This document shows, one piece after another, positions 7,543-16,541 of a DNA stretch of 64,000 bases (its first letter is position 1; each line of letters opens with the position of its first letter). The notes below the pieces were generated by a model. The model saw only the letters and a program-made list of their open reading frames with translations. It had not been told where the DNA came from and did no database searches. Position numbers and translations under genes: made by a program. Source of the stretch: Saprospiraceae bacterium (GTDB lineage Bacteria; Bacteroidota; Bacteroidia; Chitinophagales; Saprospiraceae); assembly GCA_016715405.1 (NCBI GenBank), contig JADKAE010000004.1, positions 124,001-188,000 of the forward strand. Direction: 5' to 3'.

Positions 7543-8827
7543 ATGCTTAAATCAAGTATTTCAGACGACGCGCTACGGCTAAAGGCCATCATCGAAACTG
7601 CCACAGACGTTATTATCATTATTGACGAAAATGGCGCGGTTGAATTGGCCAACGAAGCCGCTTTCCGTCTCTTTGGGTATACCCGCGAAGAGCTGGTGGG
7701 CCAAAATATTGCCATGGTAATGCCCGAACCCCACCGCAGCCGGCACGATGAATATATCAGGCGCTATTGCGAAACCGGCCACAAAAAAATTATCGGCATA
7801 GGCCGCGAGGTGGAAGGCCGCCGCAAGGATGGCACCGTCTTTCCTCTGCGCCTCAGTGTAAGTGAAGTAAAATTGCAGGATAAACGCATCTTCGCCGGCA
7901 TTATTCACGACCTCTCCGAACAACGCGCCGCAGAAAGTCGCATTATCAAGCTGAATGCCGAACTCGAACAACGCGTCGAGATGCGCACCGAAGAACTCGC
8001 CAACGCAGTGAATCAACTGCTCAAGATTAACAAAAAACTGGAACGCGAAATCAAGGAACGAGAAGCCGCCGAAATGCTGATTAAGGAAAATGAAACAAGG
8101 CTCAAGGATGCGCTTCAAAGAGAAAAAGAACTCAGCGAACTCAAGTCGCGCTTCGTGTCGATGGCTTCTCACGAATTTCGCACCCCCCTCAGCACGATCC
8201 TATCTTCCGCCGACCTCATAGAAGCCTATGTCGCCGGTGAACAACAACCCAAACGCGAAAAACACGTCAAACGCGTCAAATCGGCAGTGGCCACGCTTAC
8301 CGGTATCCTCAACGACTTTCTTTCCCTCAGCAGGCTGGAGGAAGGCCAAATCGTTACCGAACCCGTGCATTTTCAACTCCGCAGTTTTTGCGACGAAATC
8401 ACCGACGAAATTCACGGACTGCTCAAACCCGGCCAGCATATCGTACACCTCATCCCGGAAGAACCCGTGAATTTGTTTTTGGACAAAAAATTTCTTAAAA
8501 ATATTTTCTTTAACCTCTTGTCCAACGCCATTAAATACTCCGACGCCGATCTTCCTATCGAATGCGAAACCACGCTGAAAGACGACAAGCTCTGCATTCG
8601 CATCACCGACCAGGGTATCGGTATCCCCGAAGAAGAACAACAACACCTCTTTACCCGCTTTTTTCGCGCCCACCATGTGGAAAATATTCAGGGTACCGGT
8701 CTCGGCCTGAATATCGTGAAGCGATACGTAGAACTCATGCGGGGGCTATTTCTTTGAAAGCGAATTGAGCAAAGGCACCACTTTCGTTGTAGAAATTCCG
8801 CTAGTGCAGGAAAAAAACGAGCTTTGA
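7543..8827 (+). CDS. PAS sensor histidine kinase, FixL-like haem PAS (frameshifted C-terminus)
   Basis: The PAS domain (about residues 10-125) contains PEPHRSRHDEYIRRY and KKIIGIGREVEGRRKDGT. These align with the haem-binding block of rhizobial FixL, putting His68 and Arg88 at the positions of the haem ligand and the oxygen-contacting Arg, with the same 20-residue spacing. A coiled coil (about 130-200) leads to the kinase core: H-box SMASHEFRTPLST, N-box NLLSNAIKYS, G1 DQGIGIP, F-box FTRFF, G2 GTGLGLNIVKR. There are no membrane segments, so it is cytosolic. The frame breaks at the G5 run (8739-8743); the corrected tail YFFESELSKGTTFVVEIPL ends at 8827. A receiver-Crp regulator follows 89 nt downstream. 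Confidence 0.85.
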
Positions 8828-8881
8828 GCCGTACATCCCAGGAAAAAGCATGGCGGGTGCTACTTTTTTACTAATTTAGCC

Positions 8882-8904
8882 CTATTGACCTTATTGACCA
8901 ATAG
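8882..8904. promoter_or_regulatory. inverted/direct repeat upstream of the receiver-Crp gene
   Basis: CTATTG (8882-8887) is inverted as CAATAG (8899-8904), and ATTGACC occurs twice as a direct repeat within it. It lies 12 bp before the regulator ATG and just after a near-consensus -7 box (TAATTTAG, 8872-8879). It is a candidate autoregulatory operator. Confidence 0.3.
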
Positions 8905-8916
8905 TCTGTTGCACAC

Positions 8917-9959
8917 ATGAAGAAAATACTCGTTATAGAAGACAATGCCGACGTAAGGGAAAACCTGGAAGAGATTCTCGAATTATCCGGCTATGATGTC
9001 CTGCTCGCAGAAGATGGCACGGTAGGCGTGGAAAAAGCGCTCAAAGAAATGCCCGACCTCATCTTGTGCGATGTGATGATGCCCAAACTCGACGGCTACG
9101 GCGTACTCAATATCCTGAGCAAAAAAAGCCAGACTTCAAATATTCCCTTTATTTTCTTACCGCTAAAGCGGAAAAAACCGATTTCCGCAGGGGCATGAAT
9201 CTCGGCGCCGACGATTATATCACCAAGCCATTTTATAAAGACGAATTACTATCGGTGATCGAAACCCGCCTGCGCAAAAGCGAACTGGTGCGCAAGCAGT
9301 TTGACCGTACCGAACAAGGCCTCAGCGCTTTTATCAACGACGTGCGCGGCTACGAGGAATTGCGCAAACTGTCGAGCGAGCGCAAGACAAAAAACCTCAA
9401 AAAACGCGAAATGCTCTTCGAAGAAGGCGATTACCCGCGGTATATTTATTTTGTAAAAGGCGGTAATGTCAAGGTCTTTAAAACCAATGAAGACGGCAAA
9501 GAGTATATCATCACTATCGCCGGCCCCGGGGATTTTCTGGGTTACATGGACCTCATCAAGGAAAGCCGCCATACCGAATCGGCTGCGGCCCTCGAAGAGG
9601 CCGAGGTGAGCCTCATCCCCAAAGAAGATTTTATCGCCCTGCTCTACGCCAACCGCGACGTATCTTCCCAGCTTATCAAGATGCTGGCCAATAATATCGC
9701 TGAAAAAGAAGAACAACTCCTCCACCTGGCCTATAACTCGGTGCGCAAACGCGTGGCCGACGCCGTGCTGCTGCTCGCCGAAAAAACGGACTCCGGCGAT
9801 ATCAATATCCTGCGCGATGACTTAGCCCGCATTGTGGGCACAGCCAAGGAAAGTGTGATCCGCATGCTCACCGAATTCAAAGAAGACGGCTATATCGATA
9901 TCAAAGACGGTATTATCGTGGTGAAAAATCGCGATAAGCTGCGGAATATGCCCGGTTGA
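8917..9959 (+). CDS. response regulator: receiver domain fused to Crp/Fnr-type DNA-binding protein
   Basis: Residues 1-120 form a CheY-like receiver: acidic pair EDNAD, phosphoacceptor Asp in LILCDVMMPKLDG, and conserved Lys in DDYITKPF. After a linker comes a cyclic-nucleotide-binding-type barrel (LKKREMLFEEGDYPRYIYFVKGG to EYIITIAGPGDFLGYMDLI). A C-terminal helix-turn-helix follows (ILRDDLARIVGTAKESVIRMLTEFKEDGYI), as in Crp/Fnr proteins. No Cys cluster for an Fe-S sensor is present. The frame breaks near 9154 (IPFIF then LTAKAEK), one base apparently missing, so the true protein is about 347 residues. The FixL-like kinase is its likely partner. In effect FixJ and FixK functions are joined in one chain. 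Confidence 0.85.
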
Positions 9960-9960
9960 T

Positions 9961-10036
9961 AAGAGAATGGGAGAGGGGAGAGGAGGGGCGAGAACTGTAT
10001 CCCCGCTCTCCCCTCACCCCCTCACCCCCTCCCTCT
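9961..10036. repeat. GA-rich/CT-rich word-array hairpin between convergent genes
   Basis: A GAGAATGGGAGAGGGGAG-like arm (9961-9991) is followed by a complementary CTCTCCCCTCACCCCCTC-like arm (10006-10036). The right arm overlaps the last codons of natB. The element sits between the ends of the receiver-Crp and natB genes and could terminate both. Confidence 0.5.
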
Positions 10037-11247
10037 GAGTAGCTTCCAATTCACCTTCTCTCCCGTTACCACGTTTTCATTGCCGAAGATGTGCGATGCC
10101 AGGTAAAGCGCCAGCAATCCATACAGCAAGGCAAAAAACACGACCAATACCATTGCGGGCAGGCTGAACGTGCCTTTGAAGATGGCGCCGATGGCCAGAC
10201 AAATATTGAGCACGGGTACCAGCGCGGTAGTCATCGTAAGCTCCATGCCGGGCATCTGGGCCATCACAGCCGGGATGAGCACCAGCATCATGAGGGGCGA
10301 CACGTAACTTTGTGATTCTTTGTACGAATTGGCCAGCAGCGATACCGCCATGCTGAGCGCCGCCAGGAAAACCGTAGACAAAACGATGAGCGTGATCATC
10401 CATACCCAGCCCTGCGCACTGACGGCCAGCGAAATAGCGCTCACATTGCCGCCCATAATTTTGGCTTGCAACAACACGGCAAATACCAAACTAAACAGGT
10501 TCATCAGGGCAGAGGCGAGGCCTACGCAGGCCACCGCCAGGAATTTACCCGCGATGATCTCCCGCACGTTTACCGGAGTAGTAAACAGCGTTTGCAGGGT
10601 GCGCCGCTCTTTTTCGCCGGCGGTAATGTCGATGGCGATGTATATGCAACCTGTGAAGATAAACAACATCAGCAGCATAGGCGCGTATGTACCCAGTACT
10701 TTGCCGATTCGTTGACTCGGTTTGGCCAGGTCTTCTTCCTGTATCAACAGGGGCTGGGCGAAGGTGGGCGGCAGTTTTACGCCCTGCAGGCGCTCTTCGA
10801 GCAGCGACTGGTTGAGTTTGTTGAGCAAGCCGGTTATGGATTGCTTGCGACCGTCGAGCAGGTCTTTTGAGAAGTCGCCTGTTATGCGCAGGATCACCGA
10901 CTCGTTGGCGGCAAGCCCGGCGGCGTAATTGCCGTCTACCCGGATGCCTATGGTGTTTTTCTCTTCGGTCAGCGCCTGGCTGTCAAATGCCTGCACTTTG
11001 ACTACAAACGAGGGGTCGCTGCCAATTAGCCCAGGCACCGGCGTCTGCTCCAGTGCCGGGTCGATGAGCACGGTCACTTTTTCCTGCTGCATCTTGCCGG
11101 CCTGGCTTTGCCCTACCTTGCCGATGAGGAAAAACAAGGCCGGATACAGGAAAAACGGCAGCAATATGACGAGGTACAAGGTGCGCTTGTCGCGCAAACC
11201 TCGAGGATTTCTTTGCGGAATATGGTATTGATGATGGAGGTACGCAT
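10022..11247 (-). CDS. natB: ABC-2 type transporter permease (NatB-like)
   Basis: This is the membrane subunit of an ABC exporter. It has an N-terminal membrane segment (TLYLVILLPFFLYPALFFLIG), a large extracytoplasmic domain to about residue 180, and five or six membrane segments in the C-terminal half (LLMLFIFTGCIYIAID, VACVGLASALMNLFSLVFA, VLVVFFALLYGLLALYLA). The motif AGEKERRTLQTLFTTPV is typical of ABC-2/NatB permeases. The frame opening at 11197 lacks the first residues. Upstream coding MRTSIINTIFRKEILEV joins it if one base is restored at the A3 run near 11196-11198, giving a start at 11247. The ATPase natA is encoded directly upstream. NatAB exports Na+ in Bacillus; the substrate here is unknown. 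Confidence 0.8.
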
Positions 11248-11256
11248 GTGTTGTGG

Positions 11257-11334
11257 TTTTAGCAATTAGCTCTTAGCAATTAGCGGTCAGTTCTTTGAAG
11301 CTGATTGCTGTTAGCTGACTGCTGATTGCTAAAA
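11257..11334. repeat. word-array hairpin between natA and natB
   Basis: The left arm is built from TTAGCAATTAGC words (11259-11290) and the right arm from GCTGATTGCTGTTAGCTGAC words (11301-11332), around the loop TTCTTTGAAG. The right arm reaches the natA stop codon. The words match those at 308-377. Confidence 0.6.
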
Positions 11335-12057
11335 TTGGACCATTTCAAAAAACGCATCGGCCAGCCGGGCCTGATTGGTGGCGGCGAGGGCCGAATCTAT
11401 ATCGCCGTGGTGTTGGAGGCGGCCTTTGTGGATAATCACCACGCGGTCGCACAGGCGCTCCACTTCGTCGAGGTGGTGCGTGGAGAAGATCACAGCTTTG
11501 CCGTTCTCCCTGGCCATACGGCGAATGAATTGCAGGATAAACTCGCTGGCCATGATATCGAGTCCGGTGGTGGGTTCGTCGAGGACTACCACTGCCGGGT
11601 CGTGCACCAGGGTGCGGGCGATGGATACGCGTTGCTTTTGCCCAGTGGACAATTTTTCGCAGTGTTTGTCTTTAAAATCGCCGATGCCGAAGGCTTCTAC
11701 CAGTTCGTCGATGCGGCGCCGGAGCTCGGGCCGTGGTACTTCGTAAAGTTGACCGAAGTAGGTGAGGAGTTCTACGGGGGTAAGGCGCCTGTACAGGTCC
11801 ATGTCGCCGGTGAGGAAGCCGAGTGCGCGGCGTGCGACCAGGGGTTCTTTTTGCACCGAGTGTTGGTTGATAAAAGCTTCGCCGGCGGTGGGGGCGAGCA
11901 GTCCGGCCAACATGCGCAGCGTGGTGGTCTTACCGGCGCCGTTGGGGCCGAGCAGTCCCACGATCTCGCCGGGGTGTACTTCAAAACTGACCTCTTGCAC
12001 GGCATGTACCTCGCCAAAGCGTTTTCCCAGATTGCGGGCTTCTATTGATGCGGGCAT
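11329..12057 (-). CDS. natA: ABC transporter ATP-binding protein (NatA-like)
   Basis: The protein has 242 residues and all ATPase motifs: Walker A GLLGPNGAGKTTTLRML (about 33-49), Q-loop LGFLTGDMDLYRRLTP, signature LSTGQKQRVSIARTL, Walker B VVVLDEPTTGLD, and switch His FSTHHLDEV. It is the nucleotide-binding subunit for the adjacent ABC-2 permease and drives export across the inner membrane. The two genes share a strand but are separated by a word-array hairpin, which may reduce read-through into natB. The frame is intact. Confidence 0.88.
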   Translation of the reverse strand: MPASIEARNLGKRFGEVHAVQEVSFEVHPGEIVGLLGPNGAGKTTTLRMLAGLLAPTAGEAFINQHSVQKEPLVARRALGFLTGDMDLYRRLTPVELLTYFGQLYEVPRPELRRRIDELVEAFGIGDFKDKHCEKLSTGQKQRVSIARTLVHDPAVVVLDEPTTGLDIMASEFILQFIRRMARENGKAVIFSTHHLDEVERLCDRVVIIHKGRLQHHGDIDSALAATNQARLADAFFEMVQF

Positions 12058-12214
12058 ACGTGATTGTTTTTTTATGGGTTAGTAGAGGGGAGGGGGGATT
12101 TCTTACGGGAAGGTTTGCTTTTTTCCACGAATACAAGATAATATCCGATTATTTGCAATACAAATTCGATAAATAAACTTATCCCACATTAACTTCGCAT
12201 AAAAAGCCCCCATA

Positions 12215-12736
12215 GTGGAGCAGCAGTTCAAAGAGTTGATAGACCGCCACAACGGCATTTTGTACAAAATAGCCCGTTCGTACGCGCCGGAGCGGGAAGA
12301 CATGCGCGACTTGTACCAGGAGATGCTGGTGCAGGTATGGCGGGCGCTGCCCGATTTCCGGGGGGAATCGCAGGCCTCTACCTGGATGTACCGCATTGCG
12401 CTCAACACGGCTTTGTCGTACCAGCAAAAACAACGCCGGCAGCAGACTGTGTTGCGGGGCGACGAATATTTTCCAGTAGTAATAGACGAAGGCATCGGCG
12501 CCGCGCAAGCCCAGCAACATCGCATCGACCTGTTGTACCGCTGCATCAGCAAGCTCGACAAAGATGAAAGAGCTATCATACTGCTCTACCTCGATGAAAA
12601 AAGCTACGAAGACATGGCGACAATCCTTGGTATTTCCGTCAACCTGGTGGGCGTGAAAATCCATCGCATCAAGAAAAAATTGCAGCAATTGCTGCTCGAA
12701 AACGAAGAATGGGTGAACGTCTGGCAGGAAGAATAA
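12215..12736 (+). CDS. ECF-type RNA polymerase sigma factor
   Basis: At 173 residues it has the ECF size. Region 2 reads ARSYAPEREDMRDLYQEMLVQVWRALPDFRGESQASTWMYRIALN, and region 4 includes LDEKSYEDMATILGISVNLVGVKIHRIKKKL. The start is GTG at 12215. It is followed after 9 nt by a four-helix membrane protein that may be its anti-sigma factor, and then by a membrane AraC-type regulator. The three form a likely operon for envelope-linked regulation. Confidence 0.85.
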   Translation: MEQQFKELIDRHNGILYKIARSYAPEREDMRDLYQEMLVQVWRALPDFRGESQASTWMYRIALNTALSYQQKQRRQQTVLRGDEYFPVVIDEGIGAAQAQQHRIDLLYRCISKLDKDERAIILLYLDEKSYEDMATILGISVNLVGVKIHRIKKKLQQLLLENEEWVNVWQEE

Positions 12737-12745
12737 AAGCGAGCT

Positions 12746-13363
12746 ATGGAAGAATTGGATCTTCGATCGATATGGAAAGACAATGATGCGGCTGCCGGAT
12801 CTTACTACCGGCAGTTGAGCGACGAGGTGATGGCCCTGGCCCGCCGTCGTTCGCGCAGCGTGATCGACAAGGTAAAGCGCATCATTGTGATTGAATTTGT
12901 CGCAGGCCTCGCGATTGCCGTTGCGGCGGCGATCGGTACCTGGAAATACGCCTCCCAACCCGTCTTTTTCCTTTTGGTTATCGCGGGGGCACTGGTGGCG
13001 GGCTGCTACCCCTACTACTGGCTGTGGCGGCGCATGCGGCACATCCACGAAAAGCCGGTATTGGAAGCCCTCGACGAACAGATTGTGATTTTGCAGTCGT
13101 ATATTAGCCACGTAGTATGGCTGGTGGGCGCTTTATTGCCATTGGGTTACATCTCCGGATTTTTCATCGGCGCCATAGAAGGCGGCGCACCCTGGCCCGG
13201 CGTATTGTTGTCGTGGAAAATGTGGGCTATTGCGGCGCCCCTCGGCGTTGGGATTTGCTGGTTGATCGTATTTTTTACAAAAAAATATATGAATGCCACC
13301 ATAGGGCGGCAGGTAGCAGAACTCAGGCGGATTAAATTGGAATTGGAACACGAAGTGCAATAA
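12746..13363 (+). CDS. membrane protein, possible anti-sigma partner
   Basis: The 205-residue protein has a soluble N-terminus (EELDLRSIWKDND, about 50 residues) and four membrane segments (IVIEFVAGLAIAVAAAIG, VFFLLVIAGALVAGCYP, VVWLVGALLPLGYISGFFIG, MWAIAAPLGVGICWLIVFF). A basic amphipathic tail follows. An N-terminal cytosolic domain encoded directly after an ECF sigma factor suggests an anti-sigma role. I see no clear zinc anti-sigma motif, so function is inferred from position only. Confidence 0.55.
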   Translation: MEELDLRSIWKDNDAAAGSYYRQLSDEVMALARRRSRSVIDKVKRIIVIEFVAGLAIAVAAAIGTWKYASQPVFFLLVIAGALVAGCYPYYWLWRRMRHIHEKPVLEALDEQIVILQSYISHVVWLVGALLPLGYISGFFIGAIEGGAPWPGVLLSWKMWAIAAPLGVGICWLIVFFTKKYMNATIGRQVAELRRIKLELEHEVQ

Positions 13364-13374
13364 CAGGAGGCGGA

Positions 13375-14513
13375 ATGTCATTTTCACTACTCAAGCTGGC
13401 TTTACTGGCCGGCGCCGCTCAGGGCGCCATTCTGGGATTGCTGCTTTGGACCCGCCCGGTGAATCGCGAAGCCAACCGCATTTTTGCTTTCCTGCTTTTT
13501 CTGCTCACCATCCACCTCACGTTGGTCGCTTTTGACGAGCGCGATTTTTTATGCGTTTTCCACATCTCAGCCACCTCACCTGGCTGATCCCCGTACTGTA
13601 TGGCCCGCTGACCTTGATCTACGTGCGCCGGCTTACCCATATTGCGCCTGCTTTTCAAAAAAAAGAACTGCTGTACCTTTTGCCTTTTTTGGTTTGGTTA
13701 ATGGTGCAATTGCCCTATTTCCTCCAATCGGCAGCGGCCAAAAGGGCCTATCTGGGCAATTGGGAATTGTCGGTACAGGACGATTTCGGCTTGCTCAACC
13801 AACTGACCAATTTCGTACACTTGCTTTTTTTCGGGCTTTGCATACGCGTTTACCACAAACACGAACACCGCATTCCCGATTTCTATTCCGATCTGACGAA
13901 AGTGCGCCTGCTGTGGTTGCAGCGTTTTTTGTATATCACCTTTGCCATTACCGCTATCGGCGTTTTTATTTTTTATGCAAAAAAACTGGACTGGCCCTAT
14001 TTGTCGGGCTTATACCCATTCCATTTCCTGGGCGTAGTGGTACTCATCTACTGGACGGCCTACCAGGCCATAGCCCATCCCGTGCTTTTTTCGGCCGAAG
14101 TATATCCCTCGCCCGAAGAACAAGCGGAAGAGGCGCCGCCCTCGCGCCTCGACAACGCTACGCAGCAGGCCATGGCCGGGCAGTTGAAAAAACTCATGGA
14201 AGAAGAGCATTTGTATTTAAATAGCGAGTTGACCTTAAAAGACCTCAGCGACCGGTTGCAATCCAACAAGCAATACGTGTCGGAAGTACTCAATAGCTAT
14301 ATCGGCAAAACCTTCTACGATTTTGTCAACGACTACCGCATCGAAGCTTTCAAACGCCTGGCCGCCGATCCCTCCAACTCCAGCCTTACGCTATTGGCAC
14401 TGGCCCTGGAAGCCGGATTTAATTCAAAAGCCACCTTTAACGCCGTTTTCAAAAAGAAAACAGGCCTTACACCTTCCGCTTTTTATAAAGAACAGCATAT
14501 TAAAGAGGTCTGA
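13375..14513 (+). CDS. membrane-bound AraC-family transcriptional regulator (frameshifted)
   Basis: The N-terminal half carries about seven hydrophobic segments (LLKLALLAGAAQGAILGLLL, IFAFLLFLLTIHLTLV, LTWLIPVLYGPLTLIYV, LLYLLPFLVWLMVQLPYFL and others). The C-terminal 110 residues form an AraC helix-turn-helix pair (LTLKDLSDRLQSNKQYVSEV ... LLALALEAGFNSKATFNAVF ... GLTPSAFYKE). This layout is common in Bacteroidota. The frame breaks at the T6 run near 13544-13549 (FDERDF then FMRFPHLSHLT); one T is probably missing. The gene follows the ECF sigma and putative anti-sigma genes with 11 nt spacing. Confidence 0.82.
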
Positions 14514-14565
14514 ATAGATCAATTCGGACGACTGGCAAAACCCCACGGTTCATCTTTGCTGAAAA

Positions 14566-15183
14566 ATGATTCAAAAGATGAAACGATTGCTATTTGTTCC
14601 TTACCTGCGCCTCGCGCTTATGGCAGCCTTGCCGGCCGCCGTACTACCGGGGCTTCATGCGCAAGACGCGCCGCCACCTCTGCAATGGGATATAGCCGCC
14701 GGAATGGGCTCCATCCACATGCCCGGGTTGGGCGCCGACTGGCAACACGCTCACACAGTAGTATACGCCGGAGTGGAGCAGCCCTTCAACCAGCGCCGCA
14801 CCCTGAGCCTGGCCCTGCGATTTAGCTATGCCCGCGGCAAATACCAGGGCGACGCCGTGTCAACCCAACTGCTGTTTACTTTTTCTCCACTTATCGCAAA
14901 TGCCATCGAACCCGGCATAGGGCTTGGCGTGGGGTATCAGCGCGCGTTTTCCCCTTCAAAATCGATGCATTGGGATGGTGAAAGCTGGACCGCGGGAAAA
15001 CAGTCCAAGGGATTATTCCACGTGCCCCTGCGCCTTAGTCTGGGCTACAAAGCAAAAGGCAAACAGTACGACTTTACGCCCTACGTGGCCTATCAACTCC
15101 AGGCGCTGTTTGGCTACAGTCCCGACCTGAGCCTTTTGCCCCAATCTCATGCATTAATTGGTTTAAAAATTGCTTCACACTAA
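14566..15183 (+). CDS. outer-membrane beta-barrel-like protein of unknown function
   Basis: A signal peptide (about residues 1-30, ending GLHAQ) is followed by alternating aromatic/hydrophobic strands (LSLALRFSYARGKYQ, VSTQLLFTFSPLI, PGIGLGVGYQRAF, VPLRLSLGYKAKG, FTPYVAYQLQALFGY). They are typical of a small eight-stranded outer-membrane barrel. No family is recognised. It lies directly before a beta-lactamase-like hydrolase gene (6 nt gap), so the two are probably co-transcribed. A near-consensus -7 box, CATCTTTG, precedes the start. Confidence 0.6.
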   Translation: MIQKMKRLLFVPYLRLALMAALPAAVLPGLHAQDAPPPLQWDIAAGMGSIHMPGLGADWQHAHTVVYAGVEQPFNQRRTLSLALRFSYARGKYQGDAVSTQLLFTFSPLIANAIEPGIGLGVGYQRAFSPSKSMHWDGESWTAGKQSKGLFHVPLRLSLGYKAKGKQYDFTPYVAYQLQALFGYSPDLSLLPQSHALIGLKIASH

Positions 15184-15189
15184 AAATCA

Positions 15190-16396
15190 GTGACCATGAA
15201 TAAGTCCATTTTCTTTTTCCTGCTGGCAACCATTCTCTTTTTTGTCAGCGCTTGTCAAAAAGACGTTTACCAATGCGATCACCCTGCCGCCACCGACGAC
15301 GTAGTGATCAACCGCAACCACCCGATGAAAGACTCACTGGAAGCCATTATCGACAAATACGTCGACCTGGGCATACCTGGCGTGCAGGTGGCGGTTAAAA
15401 ACGCCGACGGCTGGTATATCACCGGCGGAGGTTATGCCAAAATAGAAGACAAAAGCCCGCTGAGCAGCGGCATGAAGAGCTGGTATTTCAGTCTGACTAA
15501 AACCTACACCGCGGCTCTGGCCATGCAATTGTGGGAAGAAGGACAGTTGCAACTCGACGCGCCCATCGGCAATTACCTCGCCCCGGAGGTAGCCGGCGGC
15601 ATTGCGGGCAGCAACACCATCACGGTGCGCATGTTGCTCAACCACAGCTCGGGTATCGTAAACTTCACCGAATTGCCGGCCTTCCAACTGGGGCAGTTAA
15701 ACAACCCATTGGATCAACCCACGCTCGAAGAAAAACTGGAATTGGTATACGGGCAGCCGCTGCTGTTCACGCCGGGTAGCGATTTCAGTTATTCCAATAC
15801 CAATTATTTGCTATTGCATCTTATTATTGAAAAAGCGAGCGGCAAGACCTACGAGCAATTGCTGAAAGAAAAGATCATACAGCCGCTGGGATTACAGCAT
15901 ACCCATTACAACCTGGCCAGTGCCGAGATGGCGTCAATGCCCTTTCCCAATTACTACTTCGACCGCTTTGCCAACGAGCAGTTGGAGAACATTACCATGT
16001 GGAATATGGCACTGGGCAATACGAGTCTGGCCTACGGCGGCATAGCCGGCACCGCTGCCGACGCCATCCGCTGTTACGAAGCGCTCAACAAAGGCCAGGT
16101 AGTAGGCGCCGCCGCCCTGGCAGAGATGCGCACCTGGATACAAGGCCACGAATCCACACAACCCGATTACGGCCTGGGACTGGAATACTACCAATACGGC
16201 CTCAACGGCGATGCCGGGCAGTACGGCCACGAAGGCGACGGCATCGGTTGCACCACGCAGATGATGTATGTGCCTGCTAATGATACCTATTTGTATATCA
16301 ATATCACCGCCGGCAGGCAGCTTTGGGCCTTATCTGTTTAAAACTACGGATTTTAAGATAGCCTTGTGCCGCTATACGGCCCGCTGGAGGCCTTAA
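15190..16396 (+). CDS. serine hydrolase, class C beta-lactamase/PBP4-like lipoprotein
   Basis: The lipobox FVSAC (Cys about 22) marks an exported lipoprotein. The catalytic SxxK is SLTK in SWYFSLTKTYTAA, the YxN motif is YSNTNY, and the third conserved element is GHEGDGIGCT. Members of this family include esterases, D-aminopeptidases and DD-carboxypeptidase-like enzymes; the substrate here is unknown. The frame ends early at 16341 with GRQLWALSV. Shifting near 16320-16327 gives the natural tail GPYLFKTTDFKIALCRY, ending at 16396. A nested hairpin follows at 16405-16464. Confidence 0.82.
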
Positions 16397-16404
16397 CCAG
16401 CTTT

Positions 16405-16464
16405 CGTTTCATAGTATGGGCGTCTTGCACACCGGCTGCGAGGCGCCCGCTGTTTTATGAAACG
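16405..16464 (+). terminator. nested hairpin after the serine hydrolase gene
   Basis: CGTTTCATA (16405-16413) pairs exactly with TATGAAACG (16456-16464), and an inner GGGCG...CGCCC stem strengthens it. It starts 9 nt after the corrected stop. There is no long T-tract, so terminator function is likely but unproven. Confidence 0.45.
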
Positions 16465-16467
16465 TGC

Positions 16468-16517
16468 AATAAATAATTTGTTTAAAATATTTTCAAAAAT
16501 AAAACAAATTATTTATT
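16468..16517. repeat. 16-bp AT-rich inverted repeat upstream of the Rpn nuclease gene
   Basis: AATAAATAATTTGTTT (16468-16483) is perfectly inverted as AAACAAATTATTTATT (16502-16517). It ends 24 bp before the nuclease ATG. It may be an operator, an attenuator or the end of a mobile unit. Confidence 0.6.
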
Positions 16518-16541
16518 ATTGCAAAATAAAATCCATACCCA

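Noticed and set aside
8739..8827. Programmed frameshifting as an explanation for the split kinase and similar genes
   Set aside because: No slippery-heptamer plus pseudoknot pattern recurs, and many unrelated essential genes show the same kind of break, so consensus error is simpler.
12179..13111. 310-codon minus-strand frame over the sigma factor and membrane protein genes
   Set aside because: Both plus-strand genes have clear family or topology signatures; the antisense frame has none.
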